Assembly: GCA_973895155.1 (NCBI GenBank)
Contig: OZ316899.1
Span: forward strand, 806,001 to 870,000
DNA length: 64,000 nt
Reading direction: 5' to 3'
From: Marsupella aquatica
Taxonomy: Eukaryota; Marchantiophyta
Part shown: piece after piece, positions 18,390 to 29,250 of the stretch
How positions within the stretch are numbered: position 1 is the stretch's first letter
Layout: each line of letters begins with the position of its first letter
Notes under the pieces: generated by a model
What the model was told of the DNA's origin: nothing
Seen by the model: the letters and a program-made list of their open reading frames with translations, nothing else
Databases searched by the model: none
Program-made: the position numbers and the translations under genes

Positions 18390-19818
18390 CAAAGCCTGTG
18401 CATGCACCATACCAGTAGGGGGGCTGACCTTTGATCAAGGTTGGTGAGGTGGCAATAGTGGTAGATTCCAAGCTGGTGCCCAATACTATGGCAGGGGGCA
18501 AGGTCAAGGTTATGCCCGGGGTAGAGGCAGAGCAGGTCCAAACCCACAGTCTCGTGGGTATGGACGTCCACCTCAAACATGGGGATGTGAGTATATATCT
18601 ATATGCCAGTTTTTGTCAAGGCATGGCACTTATGAATTTCAGACTGCACGTCAATTTTTGACATTGTTTGGGATGTATTGGATTCACACAACATGAAATT
18701 CTGTCCACCTGCCATTGCATGCAGATTCTGCCCAACCTGATTAGGCAAATGCTGGTAATGATCAGTTTCAATGTCCACAAGGACAGACATGGGTTGAACC
18801 AGGTTGGGAGGATGGTGGTGGATTGTGGAATGAACAAGGTTGGGAAGGTGGTGAAGGTAATTGGCAGGGATTTCAAAATATAGTACCTACAAACGCTGGA
18901 AGAGGGGCAGGTAATGTCTGATCTTGTCAACAATGGAAGAACTCATTATATCTGGAGTCCATTCATGTGGGGGGATTCTGCACATGTATAATGATAGAAA
19001 ATGTATGTGTGCAGGTTGGACAGTCAAACCATCAACTCAAGTATTCACTAATGCCCCTATGCAGATGCAGCACGGAAGGGGGCCAGGTATGTCAGTGAAT
19101 GTTCACTTGTTTTCCTACAATTTGTACTTAGTTTTCAGTACATATGTTTGCACATACATACCTAGAAAGTGACATCATCCGGCCCCTGTACTAGGCTGGA
19201 CAGGTGGTCCAGGGTCGCAACAATTCCAGAGTGTAGTCCCTGCACAGATGTCTACAGGCAAAGCTACAAGTATATATGTTTGAATAATTTTTGTTGAAGT
19301 GAAGCATTGAATGTTGTCGTCATTGATTCTACTGTATGTAGTTCTCAAGCATGAATGGCATTGTATTTTCGTAGGTGACTTCAGAACCCCAGGTAGGGTG
19401 AATCAAGGGGTGGCCAATACACTGCCCAGTACTACCAAGAGCAGTACACAAGGGGAGGTGACAAAGAAAGGGAACTTAAAGTTGAATGAGAGACAATAGG
19501 TGGATGCTGAGTATCCTCGCAAGAACCGATGGCATGCTGATTTGAAAGCTGAAGTATTGCGTTGGTTAGATGTGAGTATTATTAATTTTAAAAAGCAGCA
19601 TCCAAAATATTGGAAGACTGTATGTGAAAATGTTGTTGCCAAATGGAATTATGTGGGCAGTGATGATGGCGTGGACATAAGTTGCCTAGAGAGTACAGCA
19701 GGTAACATCATCAAGCAAGAGAGATGGAGAATGCATAAGGCTTGGAAGGAAGGTGGGGAGAAGCCAGATATGCCTCCACCAGCAAGTTGTGATGATAAAG
19801 TGTGGGCAAGGTTAGTAG
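18390..19818 (+). pseudogene. TNPA/Ptta-like CACTA accessory gene, 5' exons: RGG/GW-rich region then Transposase_24-like domain
   Basis: TNPA-type proteins bind subterminal repeats and regulate transposition. Exons can be read with GT-AG borders: to 18596 (RGQGQGYARGRGRAG, an RGG-like run, after an in-frame TGA near 18447), 18725-18910 (TWVEPGWEDGGGLWNEQGW), 19015-19086 (GWTVKPSTQ), 19195-19269 (GWTGGPGSQQFQ) and 19376-19818. The last has an in-frame TAG at 19497-19499 and then a domain with YPRKNRWHADLKAEVLRWLD and NIIKQERWRMHKAWKEG, typical of plant Ptta/En-Spm proteins. The coding sequence is cut at 19818 by element N and resumes at 23374. The Trp-Gly-rich exons are unusual. Confidence 0.65.
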
Positions 19819-19961
19819 TGTTGTGGGAGAAATGAGACAAAGAGTTGGTTCCATCTTTACTCTTGGTAGAATATGTACATGTGGCTACGGCCTAAGTAGT
19901 TAGGGTAGTTACATAGGTAGTTATCCCAAAGGTAGACTTAACTCAAGTATGAGTTACAACA
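19819..19961 (-). repeat. Element N LTR (3' copy in element orientation)
   Basis: 143 bp, TGTTGTGGGAGA...GAGTTACAACA. It differs from the other copy only around GGGAGAAATGAG versus GGGAGACTGAG near the start, so the insertion is fairly young. Confidence 0.9.
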
Positions 19962-19973
19962 CTCCCCCTTTGT
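19962..19973 (-). promoter_or_regulatory. Element N polypurine tract
   Basis: The minus strand reads ACAAAGGGGGAGT against the LTR boundary, fixing the element's orientation. Confidence 0.7.
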
Positions 19974-20429
19974 AACATTGGGGTTGAAATGTTACAATCA
20001 AGAGTCTACTTTGGGTATACTCAGTGGTATACAATAGGTTTTGTTTATGTCTAGCCTATTTTATAAATGGTGTAGCCATCTCAAGTCTACTATAAATGAA
20101 AAGCTTCTCCTAATAGATGTCTTATAATTCATGTTGCATGGTAAAGTGTAAGTGGGGGATGTAATCTCATTAAAACCTCCCCTACTTTCTTTGTGGGAGG
20201 AAAGAGTATTACCATCCCCATGGGTGAAACATAATTGGATTTAAGTATATAGTGTATGTGTAATTTCTACAAAGTCTCTTAAGGTGTTTGTCAACACTAT
20301 AGGCTTGTTGAAGATCTTGTTTCTCGTGTCTCCTTCCAATCGGTAAATGGAGACTCCTTGATGGTCACCAATTACATGCCATGACAAAGTAAAGTATTAG
20401 TGCAAAACGAAGATGATATGGTGTAATCC

Positions 20430-21000
20430 ATGGCCTTGGAATTGGATTGGGTGTCCAACCCTAGATTTGGTGTGGGCATAACCTATTTGCACCACATCAC
20501 GTACCATATCCACAACATAGGGTTATCATATTGGGGTATGGCGCACCATCTCTTATGGTGCCTTACCATGCCATGTCTCACCTTATGGTACCTTATGACC
20601 TGGTACTGTACCTCATATTATCATATGGTACTTTTATATCCAGTATACCTCATCAAGTATTGGTAAGTGATTGTGTTAACACCATGTTCAATCATTTATA
20701 AAAATTCCTTAGATTTCATGATTTGGCATATGCATGGAATAGAGTTCCATTTTTAGGTATTCATTGGTGCGAAAGGCACTTGTGCAATAGGCACATCCCA
20801 TGGGTTACATGGCTTGATGTCTCCCCCTCAATTTGTCATTTACTTCCATGTGCAGTAGGCACTCATTGGCTTCCATGTGTAGTAGGCACGGCGCTTAACT
20901 TTTAAGTGCAGTAGGCACGTTGGGAAAAACAATTCTCCCCCTGAATTTATGAAATTAATTGGTGGAAGTAATCATCATTTGTCGCCATGTAGGTTCTGTA
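20430..21000. other. Element N interior with GTGCAGTAGGCAC-type short repeats
   Basis: No coding region. TAGGCAC recurs four times between 20785 and 20922, mostly as GTGCAGTAGGCAC or GTGTAGTAGGCAC. A run rich in TATGGTAC/TATGGTGCC lies at 20510-20640. I cannot assign a function. Confidence 0.4.
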
Positions 21001-21117
21001 ATTTAGTTTCTTTCTTTATGTCCTTACTTCATGCCTTGTTGTTTGGTTTTTCTTGCCTTTTGAAGAGAAAGTCTCTTTGTTCTTTAGTTCTCCATTCCTT
21101 AGTGTAAAATGGTCTTC

Positions 21118-21450
21118 TTAGAAGAAAAGGTAGAGGACTTTCCTTTGGTTTGATGGCTTCTCTTTGTTTGCCTCCTTTGCCCGGCGTCTCATCTTTAGCT
21201 TGTACCACAATCTCCGTCTGTACTGGACGTCCTTCTCTCTCCTGGCGTTCCTCACATTCTCTCTTTGGTTTTTCCGGTTTGTGCTTCCTTCAATGTTCTT
21301 GGATTTATCCTCCTTGCCTTTGGTGCTTATTGTTTCTCCTCTATCTCGCATTCTTTCCTTCAAAGTTTTCAGTTTCTCCCTTCGCGTTCGATCATGGACT
21401 GTCTTTATATGTTCGCGATGCTGCCTGCCTTGCTCACGATCTGCGTTCAA
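21118..21450 (-). CDS. Highly charged 110-aa ORF in element N
   Basis: Coded on the element's own sense strand. Strongly Arg/Lys/Glu-rich, with repeats such as EKLKTLKERMRDRGE and KNQRENVRNARREKD; probably helical or disordered. I do not recognise it. It could be a fragment of a captured host gene for a nuclear or RNA-associated protein, or a chance frame from purine-rich DNA. Confidence 0.3.
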   Translation of the reverse strand: MNADREQGRQHREHIKTVHDRTRREKLKTLKERMRDRGETISTKGKEDKSKNIEGSTNRKNQRENVRNARREKDVQYRRRLWYKLKMRRRAKEANKEKPSNQRKVLYLFF

Positions 21451-21499
21451 TTTCTGTAGCGTCTTCTCTCCTCCTATCTTTTCAATTGGGAATTAGGCG

Positions 21500-23100
21500 T
21501 ATGGGTGTTCCTTATGAATCAATCTTCCGTATGAGGTCGCCTTCACGGACTGGAAATAGGAGGTCTGATGACTCGTTCCAAAACGCAGATCTCCATGAAC
21601 TTACAAAATACAATAGTATTATATACTTCAAATGTGGAACTCGTGCAGACGCGTCAGTATAACCACGTATCGTCTCGGCAAACGCCCAGTGTGCCTCACT
21701 TGGCCCCCGAAACCAAAACATTTTGCGCCTGTCAAGAGAGCTTCACAAATATGATTGACGAAAACTTCCCTACATGTCGTCGATCTTGAATGACGGAGCA
21801 TGCTTCATCTTGTTATCGAATTGTAACGTAACGGTTAGTTCGGACATGCTTTGCCCAGTGCTCCTTCAAATCGACAGGATAATTTACATTTATCCCCTTG
21901 CAGCCGAGTTGTTCCAAAAAGTTCATGGAGATCATAGTAGTGCAACACGAGAACTGCCAGCCCCCGTTACCCCATCTGCTTGCCCATCTATAACAATGTT
22001 GTCTCACACCTGTACAGGAGCAGTGGGGAATGGGGTATCGCACATTATCAACGTGAACATCATTGTTCGGGCCCTTCAGGTAATCGGCCTTGTCGCTATC
22101 TCCAAGCTCCAAACAATGCTCCTGGGGAGAACGACATGATCTTTTCAAACGCACTGTGCGATCGAGCGTAGATTTCACTATTAGCTTCCTCTTCCTAGGA
22201 AAATCCGATCTTGCCAAGGTCAATATTGCTGGACGACGGAGCTCTGCTACTTTTGATAGGCCGACAAGGATTCTTGGAGTTTTGGGCTGCATGAGGAAAC
22301 CTGGACAACATCTATGGGAGGAAGAAACCGTCTGAGGCTCCGACGCAAGCATCAGCAGGACCATATATCGATGAGTCTTCATCAACCGGCCCTTACGGTG
22401 GCTCTCAATATGCTTCTCCTTACACGAAACTAGCAGCCAAGCCGATAACAAAAGGGCTACTCCCAGTCGGGTGAACCGCTGGCAGGTGTTGCACCTGCCT
22501 ATGGAAGGCCGGCGTCTGGGTATGGTGAGGATTATGGTCCCTCGCCTGGAGATCCTGCACCTCCTCTTATACAAGTCCCCGAACACTTCTGAGTGCAGCA
22601 TTTGGTCTCTGAATTCTCTTACATTTTTCGCCGCCTGAAATATCTTGAGGAACATTCTCGAGAGTGTCATATTGTTGGAATAGGAAGCATTTGCCGGAAC
22701 TAGTACAACATGAATTTTGGACGGCACATCTTCGTAATCCTTGCCACTGTGCAAAACCTAGGAATTGTATAACTTCCGAGGCAATAGATCGCTTCAAAAC
22801 TGAGATATCGACGAGGCATCATCGCAATTCTGCACTTAAAGTTGACAAAGACACCAAGATCGAGGGAATCCATTGCTCAAAAATTTGTTAAAAATGAGAA
22901 GAAGACATCCAATAGCAACCATGAAACTTAGGACGAGCGGGATCCCAGCGTGCATAGCCCAAGCCGACAACAGGCGATGCGGATGCCGTTTGCTCCCAAT
23001 GTATCCCGCTTCCCCTTCACGCAAGGGCCGCATTCAAGCTAACATCAATGCCATCTTCGTCCACATTCCGCTACAATTCAGAGTGCAGAGTGAGCTGCAG
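21500..23100. other. Element N interior, possible captured gene pieces
   Basis: Base composition is less AT-rich than the flanks. On the plus strand (antisense to the element), frame pieces have protein-like composition: PYIDESSSTGPYGGSQYAS near 22350, YGRPASGYGEDYGPSPGDPA near 22505 and MRMPFAPNVSRFPFTQGPH near 22978. Stops and shifts separate them. They suggest a Tyr/Gly/Pro-rich host gene fragment, but I cannot identify it. Confidence 0.3.
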
Positions 23101-23215
23101 CGCTTCAAGCAGCTCTCGCAAAAAAAACTTTGGTACATTCAAATCATGTCTTTCCCTTCTTTCTTCGTCTTAGAGTGAATCAGTCATGGCCTAAAAAAAA
23201 TTCAGCCAGTCTTAG

Positions 23216-23231
23216 GCTCGTGCTGATAACG
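23216..23231 (-). promoter_or_regulatory. Element N primer-site-like sequence
   Basis: The minus strand reads CGTTATCAGCACGAGC immediately after the LTR end. It resembles primer sites of some plant copia elements. Confidence 0.6.
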
Positions 23232-23373
23232 TGTTGTGGGAGACTGAGACAAAGAGTTGGTTCCATCTTTACTCTTGGTAGAATATGTACATGTGGCTAC
23301 GGCCTAAGTAGTTAGGGTAGTTACATAGGTAGTTATCCCAAAGGTAGACTTAACTCAAGTATGAGTTACAACA
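23232..23373 (-). repeat. Element N LTR (5' copy in element orientation)
   Basis: 142 bp, near-identical to 19819-19961. Confidence 0.9.
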
Positions 23374-24996
23374 AGTAGCTTATTTTGTAACAGATGCTTC
23401 AAAAAGAAGAGTTCACAGATGACCAAGGCCAGGTTGAGTGTTCAGAACCCTAATTTGACAGGAAGGACCGGCACTGCACCGATAGCAAAACGCTTGGTAA
23501 GAATCAATGACTAATTATGTAATTTATGCTACACTATGTACTGATCACTTTGTTTTTGAGTGTAAGTTCCCTAAATAATAATGATAACTTGTGTTTGCCA
23601 TGCATGTGCAGAAAGCCCAATTGGGGCAAAGCCCTTCAAAAGAAGAGTTGAGGGCTGAAATTGTGAACAATAGGTCTCAAGAGGGTGCATCTGAATCCTC
23701 CAAGCACGTAAGTTATATGAGTTCTAATTGGTAATTGAATGACCTACGTTGAATTTCAGGTGTACACATATCATTGATTGTGCATATATTGCCCAACATT
23801 TCATATGGAGTGATTGACTATATTCCTGTGTCATGTAGGGAGGAGGATCTTCACTTACAGAGATAAGTGGTTGTTTGAAGGCTGTGGAAACATGTCTTCC
23901 AAAGATCAATGAACGTTTGAATTCATTGATAGACTTGTTCCATGTGAACTTCAAGACATTAATGGAAGCCGTTGTGTCGGTGAGAGATAAAATTGATTCC
24001 AATTTTGCAGGAGTTCCACCATCACCACTTGAGGTGGCAAAGTTGATGCACTCTTCTGGCATGCCAACGACATCTAGGCTTGAAAGTAAGGCCTTTATAA
24101 CTTTGTGAGATATGATTATTAAATGTATAGTTTGAATTGACATTGTTTGTTGAATGTGTTATTTTCAGTAACATATATTATGGTTGTTGTGCCCATAGAG
24201 AATAAGACAGGTGTTGCAGAGAAGAAGTGTGAGAACCTGGCAGAGTCGCTACAATTTAGAGGCAACAAAGTTGTAGTCTGTACATGCAACTAATTTGACA
24301 AAGGGCAGTGAACCATGTTTGGTTGAGGATGAGATTGGCAAGGGATTGGATGATATCAATGTTGGGGCAAATGAGGATATCAGCAAGCATGACAATGATA
24401 CCATTGAGCCAGATTCATGCTATGTAGATCTTGACTCCATTGCAGAGATAAATGATTTGCAGAATGTGTCATTGTCAATGACAGGTGTGCCTCTGGTTGC
24501 GATAAATCCAACCAAAGAGTTAGTTGATATGACACTCCCAAGTGAGGAACCTGCTCCTGTGACAGTCCCAACAGAGGAACCTACTAAGCCTAGCTTCACT
24601 ACTGTGAAGAGAGGAAGCATGCACACACAAAGCAAGTCTACTGCTAGGAGTAGAGCCATGTCAAAGGTTTCATACAAACCTCCAAGAACGATGCTGGCAG
24701 AAAGATCTAAGGTGGAAGTGGGGAAGGCACCTAATGCTGAGGGACAAAGTGGCTTGTTAGCTGTTGATGAAAGTGGAACACGAGTAGGATTTGGCAGAGT
24801 GCAGGTTGGTTCTACAACGTTCCATGGCAAGAGGATTCCCCCAGGTTATTCAGTAGTGTTAATCACGTTACTAGTGAAACCTAAAGCTGTCCTTCCCATT
24901 CCAAACACAAATGATGATCCTCCTCAGACGACATTTGGAGATGCTGTAGGTTCTTTGGTATTATGGCCAAGCAAGTTCATAGGGGATGCATAACAA
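23374..24996 (+). pseudogene. TNPA/Ptta-like accessory gene, 3' exons
   Basis: Continuation after element N. 23402-23493 reads SSQMTKARLSVQNPNLTGRT, matching the conserved Ser/Lys-rich motif after the Transposase_24 core. Exon 23612-23706 (QLGQSPSKEELRAEIVNNRS) ends at a GTAAGT donor. Exon 23840-24084 (CLPKINERLNSLIDLFHVNF, coiled coil) also ends at a GTAAGG donor. The last exon (about 24295-24996) has a Ser/Thr/Pro-rich linker and a C-terminal domain with FGRVQVGSTTFHGKRIPPG, LPIPNTNDDP and FGDAVGSLVLWPSKFI, as in CACTA accessory proteins. Splice borders and frames here look intact, so this half is far better preserved than the transposase. Confidence 0.75.
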
Positions 24997-25820
24997 TGTC
25001 ATGTCATTATTTGTTTGTACTGTGAGTCCTGTTCTGTAGATTTTAGATCTCAAGAAGCAGTACAAGAATCATGTTTGATAATTGATAGTATCATGCATGT
25101 GTGGTCAATTATCTCAAACAATTATCAGTTTACAAGTTCCTGTTTTCTCTTAATTACATTGATGACATTGTAAACTATTCCATTGTAATTCAAATGATCA
25201 TCATCTTTTAGTAAGATTGTGATTTGGTTGAATTCTTATGAATGTTTTATGTAGGATCTGCTTATATGATGTTTTGTTTCATGTGAATGTCATTCATGCT
25301 CTATTCATTTCTTGTATTCAATGTGTTATATTTGTAAAGTGTGAACATGAGTGTTTCTATGTATTGCAATGTGGAGTGCTCATGACTTGACTCTCTCTCC
25401 TTATGAACTATCCCTCTGTGTTCATTAGTCATGGTTACAACTTCTATCTCAACCTCATTAGTTATGAACATGACTATATAGAGGCCCAAATGGGTCTGGT
25501 GTGTGACCCGGACCAGGGTCTCCATTGGTCTATTATGTGACACTAAAATGTCACAAGGTAGGCATTGTTAAGGGCCAGTAAGTCATGGATATGACTTGCC
25601 TTGAGACTAATTAAAGTCACATTGTAGTCACGTATCAACAAGGCTAGACTCCACAATGCAACCACAGATCAGTCACAAAAATGGGTATCAAGTAAGTCGC
25701 AATGTCCAGTATCAATAGTGACTTCCATTTTTTGGTCTCAACTTTTGCAACTCCAAGGGTCACATCTTGGGTTGCATCACGTTGAGTCACAATGAAGTCA
25801 AATGAGTCACATATTGCGGT
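24997..25820. other. AT-rich 3' flank, then GTCAC/TGAC-rich segment
   Basis: 24997-25520 is AT-rich with no coding region and probably holds the 3' UTR of the accessory gene. From about 25540 the words GTCAC, AGTCA and TGACT recur every 20-40 bp on both strands. This could be subterminal repeats of the CACTA element. Confidence 0.35.
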
Positions 25821-26944
25821 CTGAGATGAGCTCGGATTCTTCTAGTGACTGATTGCTGGCAGCTAGAGTTCCCTTCCACAATGACCGGAGTGTGCGTGTG
25901 CTTGAGGTGATCAGCGATGGTGGACGGTACATAAGGGCAGCAGTAGGGAGTTCCCCCAAGAGTTACGAGCCTTTCAGAAATCACGATGGCGGCAGCAAGT
26001 AGGAACGTAGGAGCTCGGTCCTAGGGCAGCTTCCCACTGCCCACAATAACAAAGTGCGACCCTCCTCCTCCACCCTAAACCGTAGTCCCAAGTTGCAGCT
26101 GAACTCCACAGCATCCGATTAGAAGGCCAGACTAAACTCCCGAGTTGATGAGTGAGTAAGTGCACTCTGCGTCGCGACGATAAACCCTTCGACAAACTGC
26201 GCAAAGGAGCAGGAAAACCTCAACATTCGATAAGCTCTTCGCAAAGTTCTTTGTGAAACAGGGTGCTTCCGGCAGTTCCCGCCAGTGACAAAGGCAAGGG
26301 CCGGGGGATTGAGGGGATGACATGTGGACGATGGAGATTGCATCCAAATGTGACTATGAACGGGAAACTTCAACGGTCCAGGTGAAGGGGTTACTAGGGC
26401 CTTATTCCCCCATAAAGGACTTAATTATGTATGTGATGTCATTAGGGAGTGGAAAAGGACTTTGCACCACCCATAACTATTTTTCTCCCCCAAAAGTGCA
26501 AAAATTACTAACACACCCTCTAGAGAAAAAACAATTCCAAGAAGCCCCTTTGGGCAATCCATCAGCCATAAAGCATCTCAAATAATTGAAATGTGTGGCT
26601 ATGTTAACAGAAGGAGTTAATTGGCAGCCTAAATGATATTTGGCGGTACCTTAACGGAGTTGTGGGCATAATTTAGCAAAAGACATAATCTGCAATTTGG
26701 GCCCCTTTTTTCTTAAATGAAATGATGGAAACTTGGTACGGAGCAGTACAATAAATCATCGAAATAAGAACTTACTCCAGAATATCTAACATAGATAGTG
26801 GAGTGTGTTTGGTATACTAAGGGACCAAAAGCTATCATGACTCTTTTGCCCTCATGACATATATGCAATGGTATGACCCCCATTAAGTGAAGTCTGCCCA
26901 TATAATGACAACAACATGGAAACAAAGTAACATAGACCAGATTA
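25821..26944. other. GC-richer island and unassigned DNA
   Basis: 25830-26330 is distinctly GC-richer than its surroundings (for example CTGCGTCGCGACGATAAACCC). No frame resembles a known protein. 26340-26944 shows nothing recognisable. It may be a captured or inserted fragment. Confidence 0.3.
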
Positions 26945-29250
26945 GGGTCCAGGGTTGAAGTGTACCCTATCCTGCACCATGTGGAGTGGGTAGCATCCCT
27001 AATGGCGGGCTACAATCATAAATATTGCCAATCACCCCCAGGAGGCCCCAAAGAGTCATATTGTCCATGGCATGCATGACTGCAATAGTGACATCATGAA
27101 TGACTTATTTTTGTGTCATTTGAATGAATGACATTTCCCGGCACTCCCTAAATGACAAAAACCTTTAGTCACGCGTAGTAATGACTCAAGATCCCTTACA
27201 AATGACCAAATGGGAGTGGTTTGCACTCCTTTGGACAAATGACTCCAAAGTCATACAACTTGGGAGTGTTTTGCCCAAAGTTGGGTGATTCCCTTCCAAG
27301 GTGCAAAAAGTTGGCTACAAAAAACCTTTAGGAGGAAAAGTGACATAACTAGTGGCGCAAGGTTCGAGAGTACCCTATCCCGCACCATGTGGAGTGGATA
27401 GCATCCCTAATGGCCGGCTACGATCACAAATATTGCCAATCAGCCCCCGAAGGCCCAAACAAGTCATATTACCCATGGCATGCATGACTGCAACATTGAC
27501 ATCATGAATGACTGAGTTTTGTGTCATTTGCACAAATGACATCTCTCAACACTCCCAAAATGACAAAAACCCTTAGTCATGGGCACAAATGACTCTAAAT
27601 CCTTTCCAAATGACCAAGCAATAGTGGTTTGCACCCCTTCAAGCAAATGACTCCAAAGTCATACAACTTGGGAGTGTTTTTCCCAAAGTTGGGTGATGCT
27701 CTTCCAAGGTGCAAAATGTGTGTTTTAAAAATCTTTGTGGAGGCCAAGTGGTATAACTAGTGGCCCAGGGTTGTCGAGTACCTTATCCCACACCATGTGG
27801 AGTGGGTAGCATCCCTAATGGCCAGCTGCGATCACAGATATTGCAAATAAGCCCCAAAGGCCCCAAGGAGTCATATTGTCCATGGCATGCTTGACTGCCG
27901 CATTGACATCGTCAATGACTCATATTTGTGTCATTTGCTTAAATGACACCCCTTGGCACTCCACAAATGACAAAAACCATTAGTCACATGCACAAATGAC
28001 TCAAGATCCCTTGCAAATGACCAAATTAGAATGATTTGCACCCCTTTGGCCAAATGACTCCAAAGTCATACAACTTGGGAGTGTTTTGCCCAAAGTTGGG
28101 TGATGCCCTTCCATGATGCAAAATGTGTGTTTTAAAAAGTGTTGTGGAGGCCAAATGGCATAACTAGTGGCTCAGGGTGTACAAGTACCCCATCCCACAC
28201 CGTGTGGAGTGGGTAGCATCCCTAATGGCCGGCTACGATCATGTATATTGCGAATAAGCCCCCAAAGGCCCCAAGGAGTCATATTGTCCATGGCATGCTT
28301 GATTGCCGCCTTGACATCATCAATGACTCATATTTGTGTCATTTGCTTAAATGACACCCCTCGGCACTCCACAAATGACAAAAACCTTTAGTCAAGTGCA
28401 CAAATGACTCTATATCCCTTGCAAATGACAAAATACGAGTGGTTTGCACCCCTTTGGGCAAATGACTCCAAAGTCATACAACTTGGGAGTGTTTTGCCCA
28501 AAGTTGGGCCATGCCCTTCCAAGGTGAAAAAGCTGGGTCATAAAAACTATTGCGAGGCCAAATTGAGATAACTAGTGGCCCAGAGTTTAGGTGTACCCTA
28601 CCCCGCACCATGTGGAGTGGGTAGCATCCCTAATGCTGGGCTACAATCATGGATATAGCCAATCGACCCCCGGAGGCCCCAAAGAGTCATATTGTCCATG
28701 GCATGCATGACTGCAACAATGACATCATGAATGACCTATTTTTGTGTCATTTACATGAATGACGTCTCCCAGCACTTCCTAAATGACACAAACCCTTAGT
28801 CACGTGCACAAATGACTCTAGATCCCTTGCCAATGACTCACAATAGTGGTTTGCACCCCTTTGGGCAAATGACTCCAAAGTCATACAACTTGGGAGTGTT
28901 TTGCCCAAAGTTGGGTGATGCCCTTCCATGATGCAAAATGTGTGTTTTAAAAAGTGTTGTGGAGGCCAAATGGCATAACCAGTGGCCCAGGGTTGTCAAG
29001 TACCCTATCCCGCACCATATGAAGTGGGTATCATCCTTAATGGCCGGCCCCTATCACCAATGGGGTCAATCAGCCACCAAAGGCTCTTAAGAGTCATATT
29101 CTGCATGGCATACATGACCACAATATTGACATCCCAAATGACATTTGCATAAATGACATCTAGCGGCACTTGTCAAATGACTAGAAAGTTGAGTGAGAGC
29201 AAAAATGATTGGGAATCCTTTGCAAATAACATGAATAATATATTGAAAAA
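26945..29250 (+). repeat. 408-bp tandem satellite, about 5.6 copies
   Basis: The landmark GTGGAGTGGGTAGCATCC (with variants) occurs at 26981, 27389, 27797, 28204, 28612 and about 29020, a spacing of 407-408 bp. Each unit also holds TAACTAGTGGC, CATGGCATGCATGACTGC, TTTGTGTCATTT and AAATGACTCCAAAGTCATAC. The last unit is diverged and truncated. Every unit has many AAATGAC/GTCATTT words, the same motif as the flanking DNA. Confidence 0.9.

Larger units (their letters stand above)
19819..23373 (-). mobile_element. Element N: non-autonomous copia-like LTR element without gag-pol
   Basis: 3555 bp bounded by short LTRs (19819-19961 and 23232-23373) and a perfect AGTAG target duplication (19814-19818, 23374-23378). 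On the minus strand a primer-site-like TTATCAGCACGAGCC follows the first LTR, as in some plant copia elements, and a purine tract ACAAAGGGGGAG precedes the second. The 3.3-kb interior has no recognisable gag, protease, RT or integrase. It is too long for a typical TRIM and fits a small LARD-like element or one carrying captured sequence. Confidence 0.85.
1..24996 (+). mobile_element. CACTA/En-Spm-type transposon, decayed, split by two LTR elements
   Basis: The stretch holds the two gene classes of plant CACTA elements in the usual order on one strand: a tnp2-type transposase and then an intron-containing TNPA/Ptta-like accessory gene. The transposase is broken by several stops and frameshifts, so this copy is not autonomous. 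Two later insertions interrupt it: a 13.5-kb gypsy element at 3058-16602 and a 3.6-kb non-autonomous LTR element at 19819-23373. Each has a clean 5-bp target duplication, and the host reading frames resume on the far side. I did not find a diagnostic CACTA terminus, so the 3' limit is uncertain. The TGAC-rich DNA beyond 25530 could be its subterminal region. Confidence 0.75.

Noticed and set aside
21813-22754. 313-aa minus-strand ORF inside element N
   Set aside because: Composition is unnatural (scattered Cys, Arg and Ser, no motif), and the opposite strand looks more protein-like. Treated as a shadow.
27340-28990. TAACTAGTGGC in each satellite unit as a CACTA terminus
   Set aside because: It contains TAGTG but not TTGTAGTG, recurs in each unit at a regular spacing, and has no inverted partner.
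26945-29250. CRISPR-like array
   Set aside because: Units are about 408 bp and repeat along their whole length; there are no spacer-repeat alternation and no cas genes in this eukaryotic context.
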